Origin: Argopecten irradians
Lineage: Eukaryota > Mollusca > Bivalvia > Pectinida > Pectinidae
Length of the DNA: 64,000 nt
Reading direction: 5' to 3'
NCBI RefSeq assembly: GCF_041381155.1
Contig: NC_091137.1
Span: 18,087,655 to 18,151,654, forward strand
A program made the position numbers and the translations under genes. Below are positions 25,711 through 50,200 of this stretch, piece after piece (positions within the stretch are counted from its first letter, which is position 1; each line of letters starts with the position of its first letter). Under the pieces are notes generated by a model. It did not search any database and was not told where the DNA came from. It saw only the letters and a program-made list of their open reading frames with translations.

Positions 25711-25809
25711 TTATGGTTTCCATGCATTTAATACTGTCTGGTTTTTACATATAGGAGAGTATGTGTATAGTCTCAAGAAATACTTCCTATATTCTGGGGT
25801 TTTCCATGC
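25711..25809 (-). CDS. Possible minus-strand terminal coding exon
   Basis: A clean acceptor (TTTATGTTGCAG) is followed by 32 codons, beginning AWKTPEYRKYFLRLYTYSPI, and a TAA stop; the other two frames close within a few codons. The peptide reads like coding sequence and would be the last exon of a gene lying between here and PECR. I do not recognise the family and found no confirming upstream exon. Confidence 0.3.
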   Translation of the reverse strand, partial: AWKTPEYRKYFLRLYTYSPICKNQTVLNAWKP

Positions 25810-26384
25810 CTGCAACATAAACAAAATAGAAAATTAGATACGAAAAAATATACCAGGTACATATACGGAGCTAATGATCATAACAATATCCAACCATGGC
25901 TGGATCATAGGGTATCTTTGTTCTATAGGGAACAAAATGCACCATGTACAGGTAAAAATAAAATATTATTTATAATTACATTGACATGACCATTATGAGG
26001 ACTTTCCTTAACCTCTTATTTGTGGTCTTTCAGTAAAAATGGACAGGATATATCATTCAGAATGCAACCCGAGAGACGTCATAAAGAAGAAAGTCATCAT
26101 AGTTCGGAATAGAAAAATATGTCACAAATTGAGTCACCTTTTATGTTCATTCTAACGACCTACAGAGCAGATGAACGGCTAACGAGTCGCAAGGGTTAAA
26201 GGTCATACTAGTAGATAAATGTCAGGTTGTCTTATTACATAGCTCAAGCTTCTGAATTCACTAGCGCAGCCTGTCCCTATAAGTTGTTATATTGTCTGTA
26301 GTCTAGGCTATTTCTAGCTCATAGCAATAAGGAAATTTCGGTTTGATGTAGGAATCTAACAACGGATTCTACAATTTGGTGGTA

Positions 26385-26490
26385 CGCTTCAGTGAGATAG
26401 CACTGTATTAGAGCAACAGTTCAACTATTGCAAGGAGACACAGCACGAACATACCGCAGCCCCCCCCCCCCAAAAAAAAAAAAAAATATA
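26385..26490 (-). repeat. Family-A fragment with C/A homopolymers
   Basis: Holds gagatagcactgtattagag and acagcacgaacataccgcag, matching the minus orientation of family A, then about 13 C and 15 A in a row. Confidence 0.5.
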
Positions 26491-27124
26491 CAGACATCCT
26501 CACATAGGAGGTCGTGTTCTTCTGACCAATACCATCCTCATCAACTACATGTAAAAGTCAATTTAACCCCATATGTATTTAAAAATTGTAAGGGAAAGAC
26601 AAAGAAATATCTATGGCCTATATCAATTGTGTAAGCGGTGTATAAAGACACAAACAAGTGAGAGCGACAAGGAAGATAATACAACATTGTCTTTTCCAAA
26701 TAAGATTAAAAGACAAAAATGGTAGACACAAAATCACAAATAATTCAATCCTTTGCACCACAAAGAGCAGGGGAATAGGAGGCATATTATGCAGTTGTTA
26801 TCATAATAGACTTGTCAAAAGTCCTTGGCTAAGTATGTTACGTCAGTTAATCTACAAACTGCACCATTATAACTTTCAAATCCATGTTAACCTGAACATC
26901 TGTTTTCATTTCGTTATGTATTTGCTAAATCCTTATGAATCTTCCTTAATGACGATTTACCAAGCATGGTATAAACAGAACTGGGAAGGATGTCATGCAG
27001 AAAGAGCATTAGAATAGATTCCGCTGCCCCTTTTATGATCGTAAATTGTTTTTGGAGCAGTACATATTTTAAGTAATCCTAATGCTTCCTTTTTTGGGTT
27101 TGAGTTGAGCATTTGCCACTGTGA

Positions 27125-27582
27125 GAAAATCTCTTGTGTATTGTCCCTGTGAGGAAGGCTCTGGGTTCTGTCCCCTGGCCGAGACACACTAATGTCTATA
27201 AAAGTGGTAGTTTCTGCCCTTGCTTAGCGCTCAGCATACAGGGAGTGGGATGACTGGTTCGCCCGTTGTTAGTATAATGTGACCAGGGCCCGGCACCATA
27301 AAACTTTCTCAGAGAGATTTTTTACTCAAGTATATGAATTTCCATAGGCTGGAGTAAAAAATTGTCTGAGAAAGTTTTTATGGTGCCGGGCCCGGGTGGG
27401 GTGTGTTGCTTGGTGTCTTCGGCGGCATGCTTTAGTGATATAGCACTATAAAAAGGGAAACAGTGGTGACACTACATGAATTACCGCAGTCTCCCAAAAC
27501 ACGCACCTCGCACAACATACACGCAACAACCGTCCTTACATGACCATAGCTGCGACGTTAATTAATCAAATAAACAAACAAA
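27125..27582 (-). mobile_element. Family-A interspersed repeat, minus copy carrying a nested MITE
   Basis: Reverse-strand copy: gcttagcgctcagc, ccgcagtctcccaaaacacg and a terminal caaataaacaaacaaa all match family A. A 100-bp palindrome splits it at 27290-27389. Confidence 0.75.
27290..27389. mobile_element. 100-bp CCGGCACC palindromic MITE nested in family A
   Basis: The arms ccggcaccataaaactttct and the near reverse complement ending atggtgccgg form a hairpin. The host repeat in other copies reads gaccgggtggggtgtg without interruption, so the insertion point and a roughly CCGGG duplication can be seen directly. Confidence 0.75.
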
Positions 27583-27829
27583 GTATTGTCCCTGGTCGTA
27601 TGTACAATACTACTATCACTACCTATTTACCATATCCTCGGTCTGTATAGGCAACAATGCCTCTTCCTCCTCAAATTAGATGGAGTCACTGAATTTGGTT
27701 GCTATAAAAATCGCTGAGTCACACCTATTGGTCCACAAACATATTAGGAGTTAAAAATAACTGTCCATAATTAAAACTGTGTTTTCTTCTTTCATATATT
27801 TACGTGCACTTTACTTTGTCCATTATATC

Positions 27830-28790
27830 TAGACTTTGTCTTTGTCAGATATGACCTGACACGGTTATATCAGTAGCAATCTGGTTTAAATTCCAGCGGC
27901 TGATTTCTCCATTCCTCGTTTAGACTTAAACGAGTTGAGTGTTTCTGTACTGACGACGTTTTCTGGAAGGCTATTCCAAACATTCACAACTCGGGTCGCA
28001 AATGAGTTGGTTCTACATCTCAGTCTAGTCCTGGTTTTTTAAGCTTTTTACTGTAGCTCTTTATTCTATCGTCCTCATTTTGAATGAATAGATAGGCCTC
28101 CTGATGTTACACTTGCTACGTCGATTAACTATTCTGAATACTTGAATCATGTCATATCTAATTCTTCTATACTGGAGACTTGGAATTTCGAGTCATTTTA
28201 GTCTTTCTGTATGTGTTTTGTCATGGAGGCTTTTTACCTGTTTTGTTGACCTTCTTTGTACAGTTTCCAGTTCTAGAATGTCCTTCTTTAATAATTGGCA
28301 CCATGCTGTTACTCCATATTCAGGTTGTGACCTAATTCGCGATTTTTAAACTGGTATAAACTTATCCATAACTGTGAATGTGCGTCATATCAATCCGATC
28401 AACAGTTTTGCCTTTTCCGTGCAATACGAAACGTGAATGTTCAGTTTCAACTCAGTGTTAAATTTTACACCTAAATCTTTCTATGATGTGTCATTTTTTA
28501 TGGTAATAATATTTCCATCCTCGTTCAACATTGAATACGCCTAGCTATGCTTGATTCCGTGAATCAAAGTGAGAGTTTTACACTTAGAAACATTAAAAAA
28601 AACATGCTGCCATTTTTTGACCATGTTTATTTATATCCTCTTGAACCTTTCCTAATTCTTCAATAGTGTTGCTGATTCCATAAATTATATCGTCCTCAAA
28701 GATTTAGATGTTGAACAGAATTTGGTCTATTATTTCATGGTCATTGATATACATTGATGTACACCTATCTCCAATCCGATTTCACTAGTA
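27830..28790 (-). mobile_element. Decayed CR1-like LINE, reverse-transcriptase C-terminal part
   Basis: Minus-strand translation gives, in order, FEDDIIYGISNTIEELGKVQ (RT active-site region, decayed from the usual ADD box), a DLGVKFNTELKLNIH block, EYGVTAWCQLLKKDI with ETVQRRSTK, LEIPSLQYRRIRYDM, and the end block NVWNSLPENVVSTETLNSFK. This is the order seen at the end of CR1/L2-type ORF2. Several frameshifts and in-frame stops break it; the 5' part is missing. Confidence 0.75.
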
Positions 28791-29021
28791 ATCGTATCAA
28801 GCGCACTAAATCACCTTATTCTTAAAAATGAAAGTTTTTTTGTTTTTTTTTTACAATACTAGCATCTGACAATTTACATCGATAGTCTAAGAAGAGGTTA
28901 CGACACCAAACACATGCACATTTCGCTGTTTTGTCGTCCATTCGCAATGAAATGTGCGGATCACTATGCACCCAGCTGGGAGAGATTGCCAAGTAGCGCT
29001 ACTGGGCCTCGGAACAAGTCA

Positions 29022-29428
29022 TTAAAGGCCCACTACCTTTCCGGAGCAAAATTTATAGGTTTCTTAAAAACATTAATAACAAAGGAAAATATATATCGAT
29101 GGCTTAAGATGAGGTTACAACACCAAACATATGCAAGATTTCCTGTCTAATGTACGATAACAGTGGAGATTCATTTCGCTGTTTTGCCGTCTGGCGCAGT
29201 GATAGTCAACTACCGCGCGGCATTTAGGACGACGGCGGGAAACATAAAACGACCCGCATTATGAAAATTAACATTTTATTTATTCTAATTAAACAGTTCC
29301 GAAGTGATGATAAGTGTGCTAGTAAACGTATAGTTAATAACTTCTGCGACTCTACAAAATTATTGATCTCGTTTTACATTCCTATTATAAAAATTAAAAG
29401 CCGTTTCGGAAAGGTAGTGGCCCTTTAA
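29022..29428. mobile_element. 407-bp MITE with TTAAAGGSCCACTACCTTTCC ends
   Basis: The left end ttaaaggcccactacctttc and right end gaaaggtagtggccctttaa are inverted, with one difference. The interior has no gene. It lies about 260 bases before the PECR start codon. Confidence 0.75.
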
Positions 29429-29649
29429 CATGTAACAGTATAAATCCTGGCGGACCTGCAGTTTATGATACAGGCCTGTGAGGGCTTTATCAGGCTCGTT
29501 TAAAAAAAAAAAAAAAAAACCCTACTAGGTCCGTCTTTAATTCGTAAACGAACATCTAGGTCCAAACATGGCCAGTCAAATCGTATTGTAATCGAAAACG
29601 GCACAAGGTTGGTGTCGCTGTTCCGGATATAGATCGAACCATTGTTTAG

Positions 29650-42759
<13,110 letters not shown>

Positions 42760-42861
42760 ATTGTCTAATTAGTCGTGTGTATGTGTGTGAAAGAATTTTA
42801 AGGATGCAGCTTAATTAATTCTGATATAGCTGATTATAATCTACTGTGATAATCATAACAA

Positions 42862-42867
42862 AATAAA
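42862..42867 (+). terminator. Poly(A) signal of PECR
   Basis: AATAAA about 100 bases after the PECR stop. Confidence 0.55.
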
Positions 42868-45800
42868 CTTCAGTGTTTTATTGTATACATGATTGTTTTG
42901 ATATTGAATGTTGATAATATCAATAGAACTAAGAAAACCAATATTTATCTTTGTACTTATACTGGCACAGTACATGAATGGTGTTGCATACTGTATAAAG
43001 TATTGAACTTTCTTAATAGTACTCTGTATGTATACTGTAAGGTTCTGTGGCAAAAACAAATGTCAAACTGCATTGCTGCATCATAAATTGAATATGACTA
43101 TGTAATAGTATTTTTTAATTCATTTTTTTATGTATTTGATAATGCAGCCTTACAATTATATGACATTATATTCCAGTTACATTATTTTCCTATTTTATCC
43201 AAGATAATTATTTTTGAAAATAATGAAGCCAGGGGAGGTAACTTAATCATACAATTATATTATACATGTAAAAATTATATTGTTAAAACAAGATTACATA
43301 CCATATTCGCTGTAATTTTTTGTCTAGGGTGATTCAAAAATCAAAACAAAGGGGGGCACTAATTAGGTGATGAAAAGGTAAGTTGTGGACAAAATGAAAT
43401 CTTAAAAAAATCGGCCAACACAAAAATTGCATATTTAAAATCTATTTTTATCATCTTTTACTCTTCCACACTCTTGTCTTCCACACTCTGGCGGAAAGGT
43501 TATTATATAACTTCAACTCCTCCAGAATTGGGGAGGGGCGCATATTACGATGAATATGGTAACCCCCCCCCCCCCTTTTTTTTTTTAAATAACAGAACAA
43601 AGAAGTAAGTTGTTTAATCGTTCTGCATTATTAATATTTACATTTTGTATGCAGATTTGAATGAGAATATGTTACACATATCATTTTTGATGAAATAAAA
43701 AAATGACAATAATATATTGTTTTTGTGTTTCAATAAGTTAGAACTATAAACCTGCCTATTTTTACTTGTGAGTAAATGTAGTTTGCAGGCAATAAAAATT
43801 CTGGAAACTGAATTGCAAAAAATTTCAAATGAAGTACAAATGCATAGATTTGTACTGTAGTACAAATGCATAGATTTGTACTGTAAATCACCAAATTATT
43901 ACTCTAAAACCAAAGGTGGTAATTCTACAAAAAGAATTAGGTTTACAATGCTCAAATTAAAAAAAAGTTTCATGTGAATTCGTGTTTTTAATGTTTCAGA
44001 GTTGAAAAGCTTTTAGCATTGAATCAAAAGCATTTACCAGGTATATTAACTTTCAATGTTTAATTTTATCACGGAAATCTGACAATACACATGAATGTGA
44101 ATTCAGTAAATATGATATACAAACATTTCAACCTGGCCTTCTAATATCTTTTTAAGTGATTAAATTCTTGCAAAAAAATATTGTTGCCAACTGAAATCAG
44201 AGCATACTTTCAGCTAGGCTGCATTTACATACAAAACAAAAAGTTAAGGCATATAAGTGCTAAATACTCCTTCAGGATTCATTCATTATTATCAAAAATT
44301 TCATCTTCCAAAAATCAATGGATTTACTTTTAAGAGAATATATAAGATTGCTTGGCTCTAGTTACATAAGAATTTTTAATAATAAATCTTTATTTGGCGG
44401 CAAGGTTTGATACAGATAAAATCACCATGAACAAAAAATAACTCGTAGTAATAAAAGCAAATCAGGATAACTTTATTTTCAATCAGTTAAAATTCAAAAT
44501 TAATAAAGTACAACTGATACAAATATATATGACATATATATTTCTATCATACAGTTACAATACTTGGTATATTGTAAATCTGCAATCCTTAACAACATTG
44601 AAAATAACACAAACACTCAACAGTTTTTAAATGGTAGAATGTTTTCACAAACATTTAACATCTCTTGAGGATGCCTCCCTTTCTACATAGGGTGCAATTA
44701 TTTATTATTTTTTATTTTGATAAATAAATTCGTATAATTGAATCTCCAGCAGCACCTCATGTTAACACATGTATTTTGAAGTTAACATGCTGTAGATATT
44801 TTGTTTGACGTGAACATGCCATGGTATCTACAGAAAAGATACCCAATACTCCAGCCAGAATTTTTAAATGTTGTACCCAGAACATATAGACTAGAAATGT
44901 GAGGAACAGTCCATAATCAGCGGAGATTCATAATGTAAATCACAGACCAGACTAAAGTGGATACAGCTATTGTGATAAAATCAATATAAATCATTATATG
45001 CGCCAAGCTAGAAATCTTTTACTGCATATTAATTCGCTATATTTTATAAAGTACAGGGACTTTATACTTAACTTTGACAGTCACTTAAAGTGAGAATATA
45101 TAAGCAGGAACAGAGATATGAATTAAAACTACTCGTCTATATACAACTGATATTTACATATTTACAAATCTATATCACAAACAGAAAAGACTTCTTTGTT
45201 TATCTCTGTATTTTCTTTAAACTCTTAACAGCTAAACAAATATTTTCATGTTCTAACTTCTTACACAAAGCAAACTTGAAAATTTGCAACAAATGATAAA
45301 TAAATATAATAATCACAGTTGAAGTTCAATCTATTTTGTAATTCAATAATATGTATCTTGCCCCCCTTCAACTATACATTTGTTGGGCTGCCTATCTTTT
45401 ATATAGATTAAAAACGTTAATTACAAAATGTTCCATATCTGTTGTGTTTAGTACAAGATGTACGGTATGTATCATCCTCTTAGGTTGGGCAACATTAACT
45501 CCCATAAAAAATTGACGGTACATGCAGCATGCTTGAAACTTCAATTACATGGTACCATACTATATTTGTAATTTTTCTACGGTTACATTTTCAATTCACA
45601 TTGATTAATTATATATATGCAGTATTTAGTGGAGATTTCTCACATGGAAATACAGGGCAAAACAATGACCAAATTGTATTTACCATATTGTTAGTTTTCT
45701 CACATGGAAATACAGGGTAAAACAATGACCAAATTGTATTTACCATATAGTTAGTTACGTACATATCGTTACACACCTTCCTCATAACACAAAATATCAT

Positions 45801-47203
45801 GACATGTAAAAAATAGGAAGTATTTTTTCATTAGATAGAGGTCAACACTAACTATACACCGGTATTAATCAACCCTGTATTAGTAACTGAAAGATACCAA
45901 CTTAAAATGCATTAGCTAAATTAACCCACATTTGGACTTTTCTTCTGCAAGAACTGGAACAGTCCATTGTAAAATTTCAGGAGTGAATGACTTAAAACTA
46001 AATATAAATCTTTGTGTTTTCACCTAAGTTACAATAATTAATTCAAAAACATTTAGAATTTGGTGGGGTAAGGAGGAGTTGAAATAAATGCAAAAGACAC
46101 TTTCGTACCAAATGTGACCAGTGTACTTGTTAGAAGGATTGAGTGAGAGATCAGTTACCGCGGTATTGTAAAGCCCTTCGATAAACTTTTCTTTTCAAAA
46201 TGTTCCAATAACCTGCAAGAAATCATTACAATTTTGTCAGGTAAACCCAATTTAACAGACAAATCAGATACCAAATTTGGCAAATCATTGGAGATCTAAC
46301 TCTGGTACAAACTCCAATTAGAACAAGGGCCAACTGTAGCAAAGGGACATTACTCATGAGATCTTCTGTACATTACAGTATTTACAGGATAATGCTAAAT
46401 CATTCAGATAGCATTTGAGTGAAATCCCTAAGAGTTTGTCGATGGAATAAAAGCTTATAACTAAACATTTATGAATTATATATAATGTTTACACTGAACT
46501 ATACATGGGACAGATACTACCATGGTAGTAATGAGAAGCAAAGAAAAAAACATGTTCTATCATTGTGTTTGGTAGATAATGATACGCAAGGACGTTTTTA
46601 TTTAAAATCATGTCTCAACTTTACATCATCTGTCACATGAAGAAATATTTATTTCTTCATTTAACAAAGCATAAATTGGAAAGTTAGTTTTAAATTATGC
46701 ACACATTAAGAACACATATATATAACTTGCAACAATTTGAGGAAAACACTCGTAATAGGTTTTAGATAATGATAAGTATTTGATGTTATTAGGACATATA
46801 CTATATAGCATTTAATATCAATTTGTCACTAATCAAATCTATAAAGCATCCCCTTATTTGGGTGTTTATTGGGTCAAATAAGTTTTTTACTTTTTGATGT
46901 ATCAGTTCCATGGTATCAAATTAAGATGTTTTTTCCATCGATTGATTTTCCCGAATTCATATTTCTTTACTTTGGAACCTCTGCTAATGTTCATCATAAC
47001 AGTTACTGCAAGGGTCTTGAGTATAAATCTCAATTACTTTGATGATAAGACTATTCTTATTCATTGTTGAACTCTGCAAACTTAGCTCATAGTTCTGAAT
47101 TAGATTCCAATAAGCATATCATATTATACACAATTTGTCCCTAGATGGTGCCATTTTTAGCCTATAATCTGAGACTGTTGTCGATCAATGAGAATCTGAT
47201 GTG
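42868..47203. other. Convergent intergenic region between PECR and MSRB2
   Basis: AT-rich with no credible genes. Small features: a run of C then T at 43563-43586, a 26-bp duplication (gtacaaatgcatagatttgt) at about 43834-43883, and a 60-bp duplication at 45638-45757. The MSRB2 3' UTR should occupy the right-hand part; a candidate minus-strand AATAAA is at 46865-46870. Confidence 0.4.
45638..45757. repeat. Two tandem copies of a 60-bp unit
   Basis: Both copies begin tctcacatggaaatacaggg and differ at only a few bases. Confidence 0.8.
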
Positions 47204-50200
47204 TTAGGTCTCACGAAACCAAAGGGACCGACTGTTGATGCAGAACCGCTCTGTGTTGTTTGGTCCATCTGGGAAAACATGACCAAGGTGGGAGTCGCAC
47301 TGAAAAAAAAATTATTATTGATAATTTTTCCTAGACTGGATGAACTAAAGGTAAGCTCCCTTGTTAATGAGTCATATTTTTATATTTAATGAAATGTAAA
47401 GGAAATTAATATTACCAAGGTATTGAGATGAAATTACCGTAATTTATCAACAAAGCCAACTGGTATGAAAATGTAACCTTTTATATATTGATGAGCTAAC
47501 TACAATGAATCTATGCCATGAGCCTAAATTAGTATTCAACTATTGATCTGCTGTGCACCGTGCGCCTTCTATAAACTTTTCACATTTTGAACTTCTTCTC
47601 AAGTTCAACCAGTGTGATTTAGCTGAAACTTGGTTGAAATGATCTTGACATTGTTCCATACCAACTATGTGTTGTTATTTTTGGGGTTTATCTGATATCC
47701 AAGATAGCTACTAGGGCTGTAACGGGTACAAAATTTTTGCCCTGGGTACCCGGCTGTTGCAACCCGACCCATACCCGGTTACCCGTAGCTTATAAGGGTA
47801 ATGTATCGGGACATTACACATCGATAATAAGATCAACAAATAACACATTTTTCTCGTTATACGAAAAAATCAACCTTTAAGAACTCTTTCATTACTAAAA
47901 ATATAATAAACCGAACTGTCATGGTAATATCCAGAAGATGTAAACGATACTGATAGGGGCCCCTTTCATCGCTTCTGTTCTGATCACCGAAGCCATGTTG
48001 ATTGCAATGTATGTGCGCATGACCGAAAGTACTGCCTACTTCAGGCAGAGGAAAACGATAACAAGAGGCCCAGAGGGCCTGTATCGCTCACCTGGTTTGT
48101 AATGCCAAGTAATGTTCTGGATACAGGTTCATTGTTTCTTTTTTGAAGGAATTTGAATATTTACCTCTAATTCTCCATTGGGCCCCACCCCTCCTGCCCC
48201 CACAGGGTCAGAGCCAAAATTTCTACAAGTTCTGTTTCCCTTCTCCCAAGGATGTTTGTGGCCAAATTTGGTCACAATCTATGCAGAACTCTAGAACAAG
48301 TAGAGATTTATAGGATTTAACTCTATTTCTCCTATTGGGCCCCGCCCCCAGGGGCTCAGAGCCAAAATTTATACAGGTTATGTTCCCCTTCCCCAAAGGA
48401 TGTTTGTGGCCAAATTTGGTAACAATCAATGCAGAACTCTAGGACAAGTAGCAATTTAAAGGATTTACCTCAAATTCCCCTATTGGGCCCCACCTCTCCT
48501 CTCCCCTAGGGGTTAGAGCCAAAATTTATACAAGTTCTGTTCCCCTTCTTCCAAGGATGTTTGCAGCCAAATTTGGTTCCAATCCATGCAGAACTCTAAG
48601 ACAAGTAGCGATTTATAGGATTTACCTCTATCTCCCCTATTTGGCCCCGTCTCTCCTGCCCCTGGGGGGGTCAGAGCCAAAATTTATACAAGTTCTGTTC
48701 CCCTTCTCCCAAGGATGTTTGTGGTCATATTTGGTCACAATTCATGTAGAACTCTAGGACAGTAGCGATTTATAGGATTTACCTCTATTTCCCTTATTGG
48801 GCCCCGCCCCTCCTGATTGGGCCCCGCCCCTCCTGCCCCCGGGTGTGTGTGGGGTGGGGTGGGGTGGGGGGGTCAGAGCCAAAATTTATACAAGTTCTGT
48901 TCCCCTTCCCCTAAGGATGTTTGTGGCCAAATTTGGTTACAATCCATGCAGAACTCTATGACTAGTAGCGATTTAAAGGAAATGTTGACGGACAGACAGA
49001 CGACGGACGACGGACACCGCACCATGATATAAGCTCAACGGCCCTTTGGGCCAGGTGAGCTGAAAATGTTTTAGGAACTGCTTAATTGTTTACACAATGT
49101 GTTAATTCTTTAGTATGCACACATGTACACTTAATTGCTTACAATATCTTCATTTCAAATTAATAGTTTTCTGTTGTCCAGTCAATGTTTCTCTAGGACA
49201 TAAGCATACATCGCTGTAAGCTTACGTTGTGGATTCTCGATATCGACAATCGGGCACGAGATGTTAACAGCATGTGAAATATGGTAATGTTAAATCACTG
49301 GAACACTGTTTAACTATAGAAATGTTTGTCACATGAAGGTACCTTTCAAAAATACTTTATTTATACCTATCATTCGGAAGTAGTTGCTAAAAATACAACA
49401 CTGCTTTGGGGTTCGGGTACACATTTTCTGACCTGGGTATGACTAAAAACCGACTCGTAACTGTTAACCCGGGTACTCGTTACAGCCCTTATAGCTACCA
49501 CAGCCACAATCTTGAATTTAAATTCTACCACTGCAATTTGGCTGAAACTTGCCTGAAGTGATCCCGATATTGTCCTGATCCAGTGCTGTATTTTTGGGGT
49601 CATTCCTAAATCCAACATGGCCATCATACACAATAATTACCGTGGTAATTTCCTATGCCACTGTTGCCAAGGTTTTTAGATGACCATTAAGGCCCTTGGT
49701 CATCTTGTTTGTTTGTAAATCTTATTTTCATCAATTGAAAGCATTTTCTCACTGCTTTGGGAATGGGGTCCATGGCTTTGAATTTGGGAAAATGTACGAA
49801 AAAAAAAGATTTAGAAAAAATAATGAAGTATGAAATTAAGCCTGACCTACCTTTTTAAAGATTACCTCTGTCCTAGCTGACCTTGATGAGTTTGACCTTT
49901 GACCTGACCTACCTTTTTACATATGACCTCTGTCCTAGCTCACCTTGATAAATTTGACCTTTGACCTGACCTACCTTTTTACAGATGACCTCTGTTCTGA
50001 TCATGCTATCACTATTGTCTGGCCTCCTTAAGATATTAGAACTTCCCTCATCTCCAGGGACCTTACTGTGAGCTGCTGTAAATGAAGGCCATCCTGATCC
50101 GGAGTCGTACTTTGTTTCCGAGCTAAAAAACCATACATCAGGATAATAATATTAACATTAGTTAAAGATGCTCCACCGCTGACACTATCAAAAACAGGAA

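Larger units (their letters stand above)
47540..49710. mobile_element. Older repeat split by a hAT element
   Basis: The flanks of the hAT element, ttagctgaaacttggttgaa on the left and tggctgaaacttgcctgaag on the right, are diverged copies of one block, and ccaagatagctac joins to ctaccacagcc across the insertion. The right end has gcccttggtcatcttgtttg. The outer limits are approximate. It lies in MSRB2 intron 4. Confidence 0.5.

Noticed and set aside
26658-27017. A 119-codon frame before the family-A repeat
   Set aside because: No known motif, no consensus splice context, and it runs in AT-rich DNA next to repeats.
47204-47299. Selenoprotein form of MsrB
   Set aside because: The catalytic position is a TGC Cys codon in RFCIN, and the TAA stop leaves no need for Sec recoding.
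48817-49032. Gly/Trp-rich open frame
   Set aside because: It lies wholly in the C/G-rich tandem units and (ggggt)n run of the AGCTCACCTGG element.
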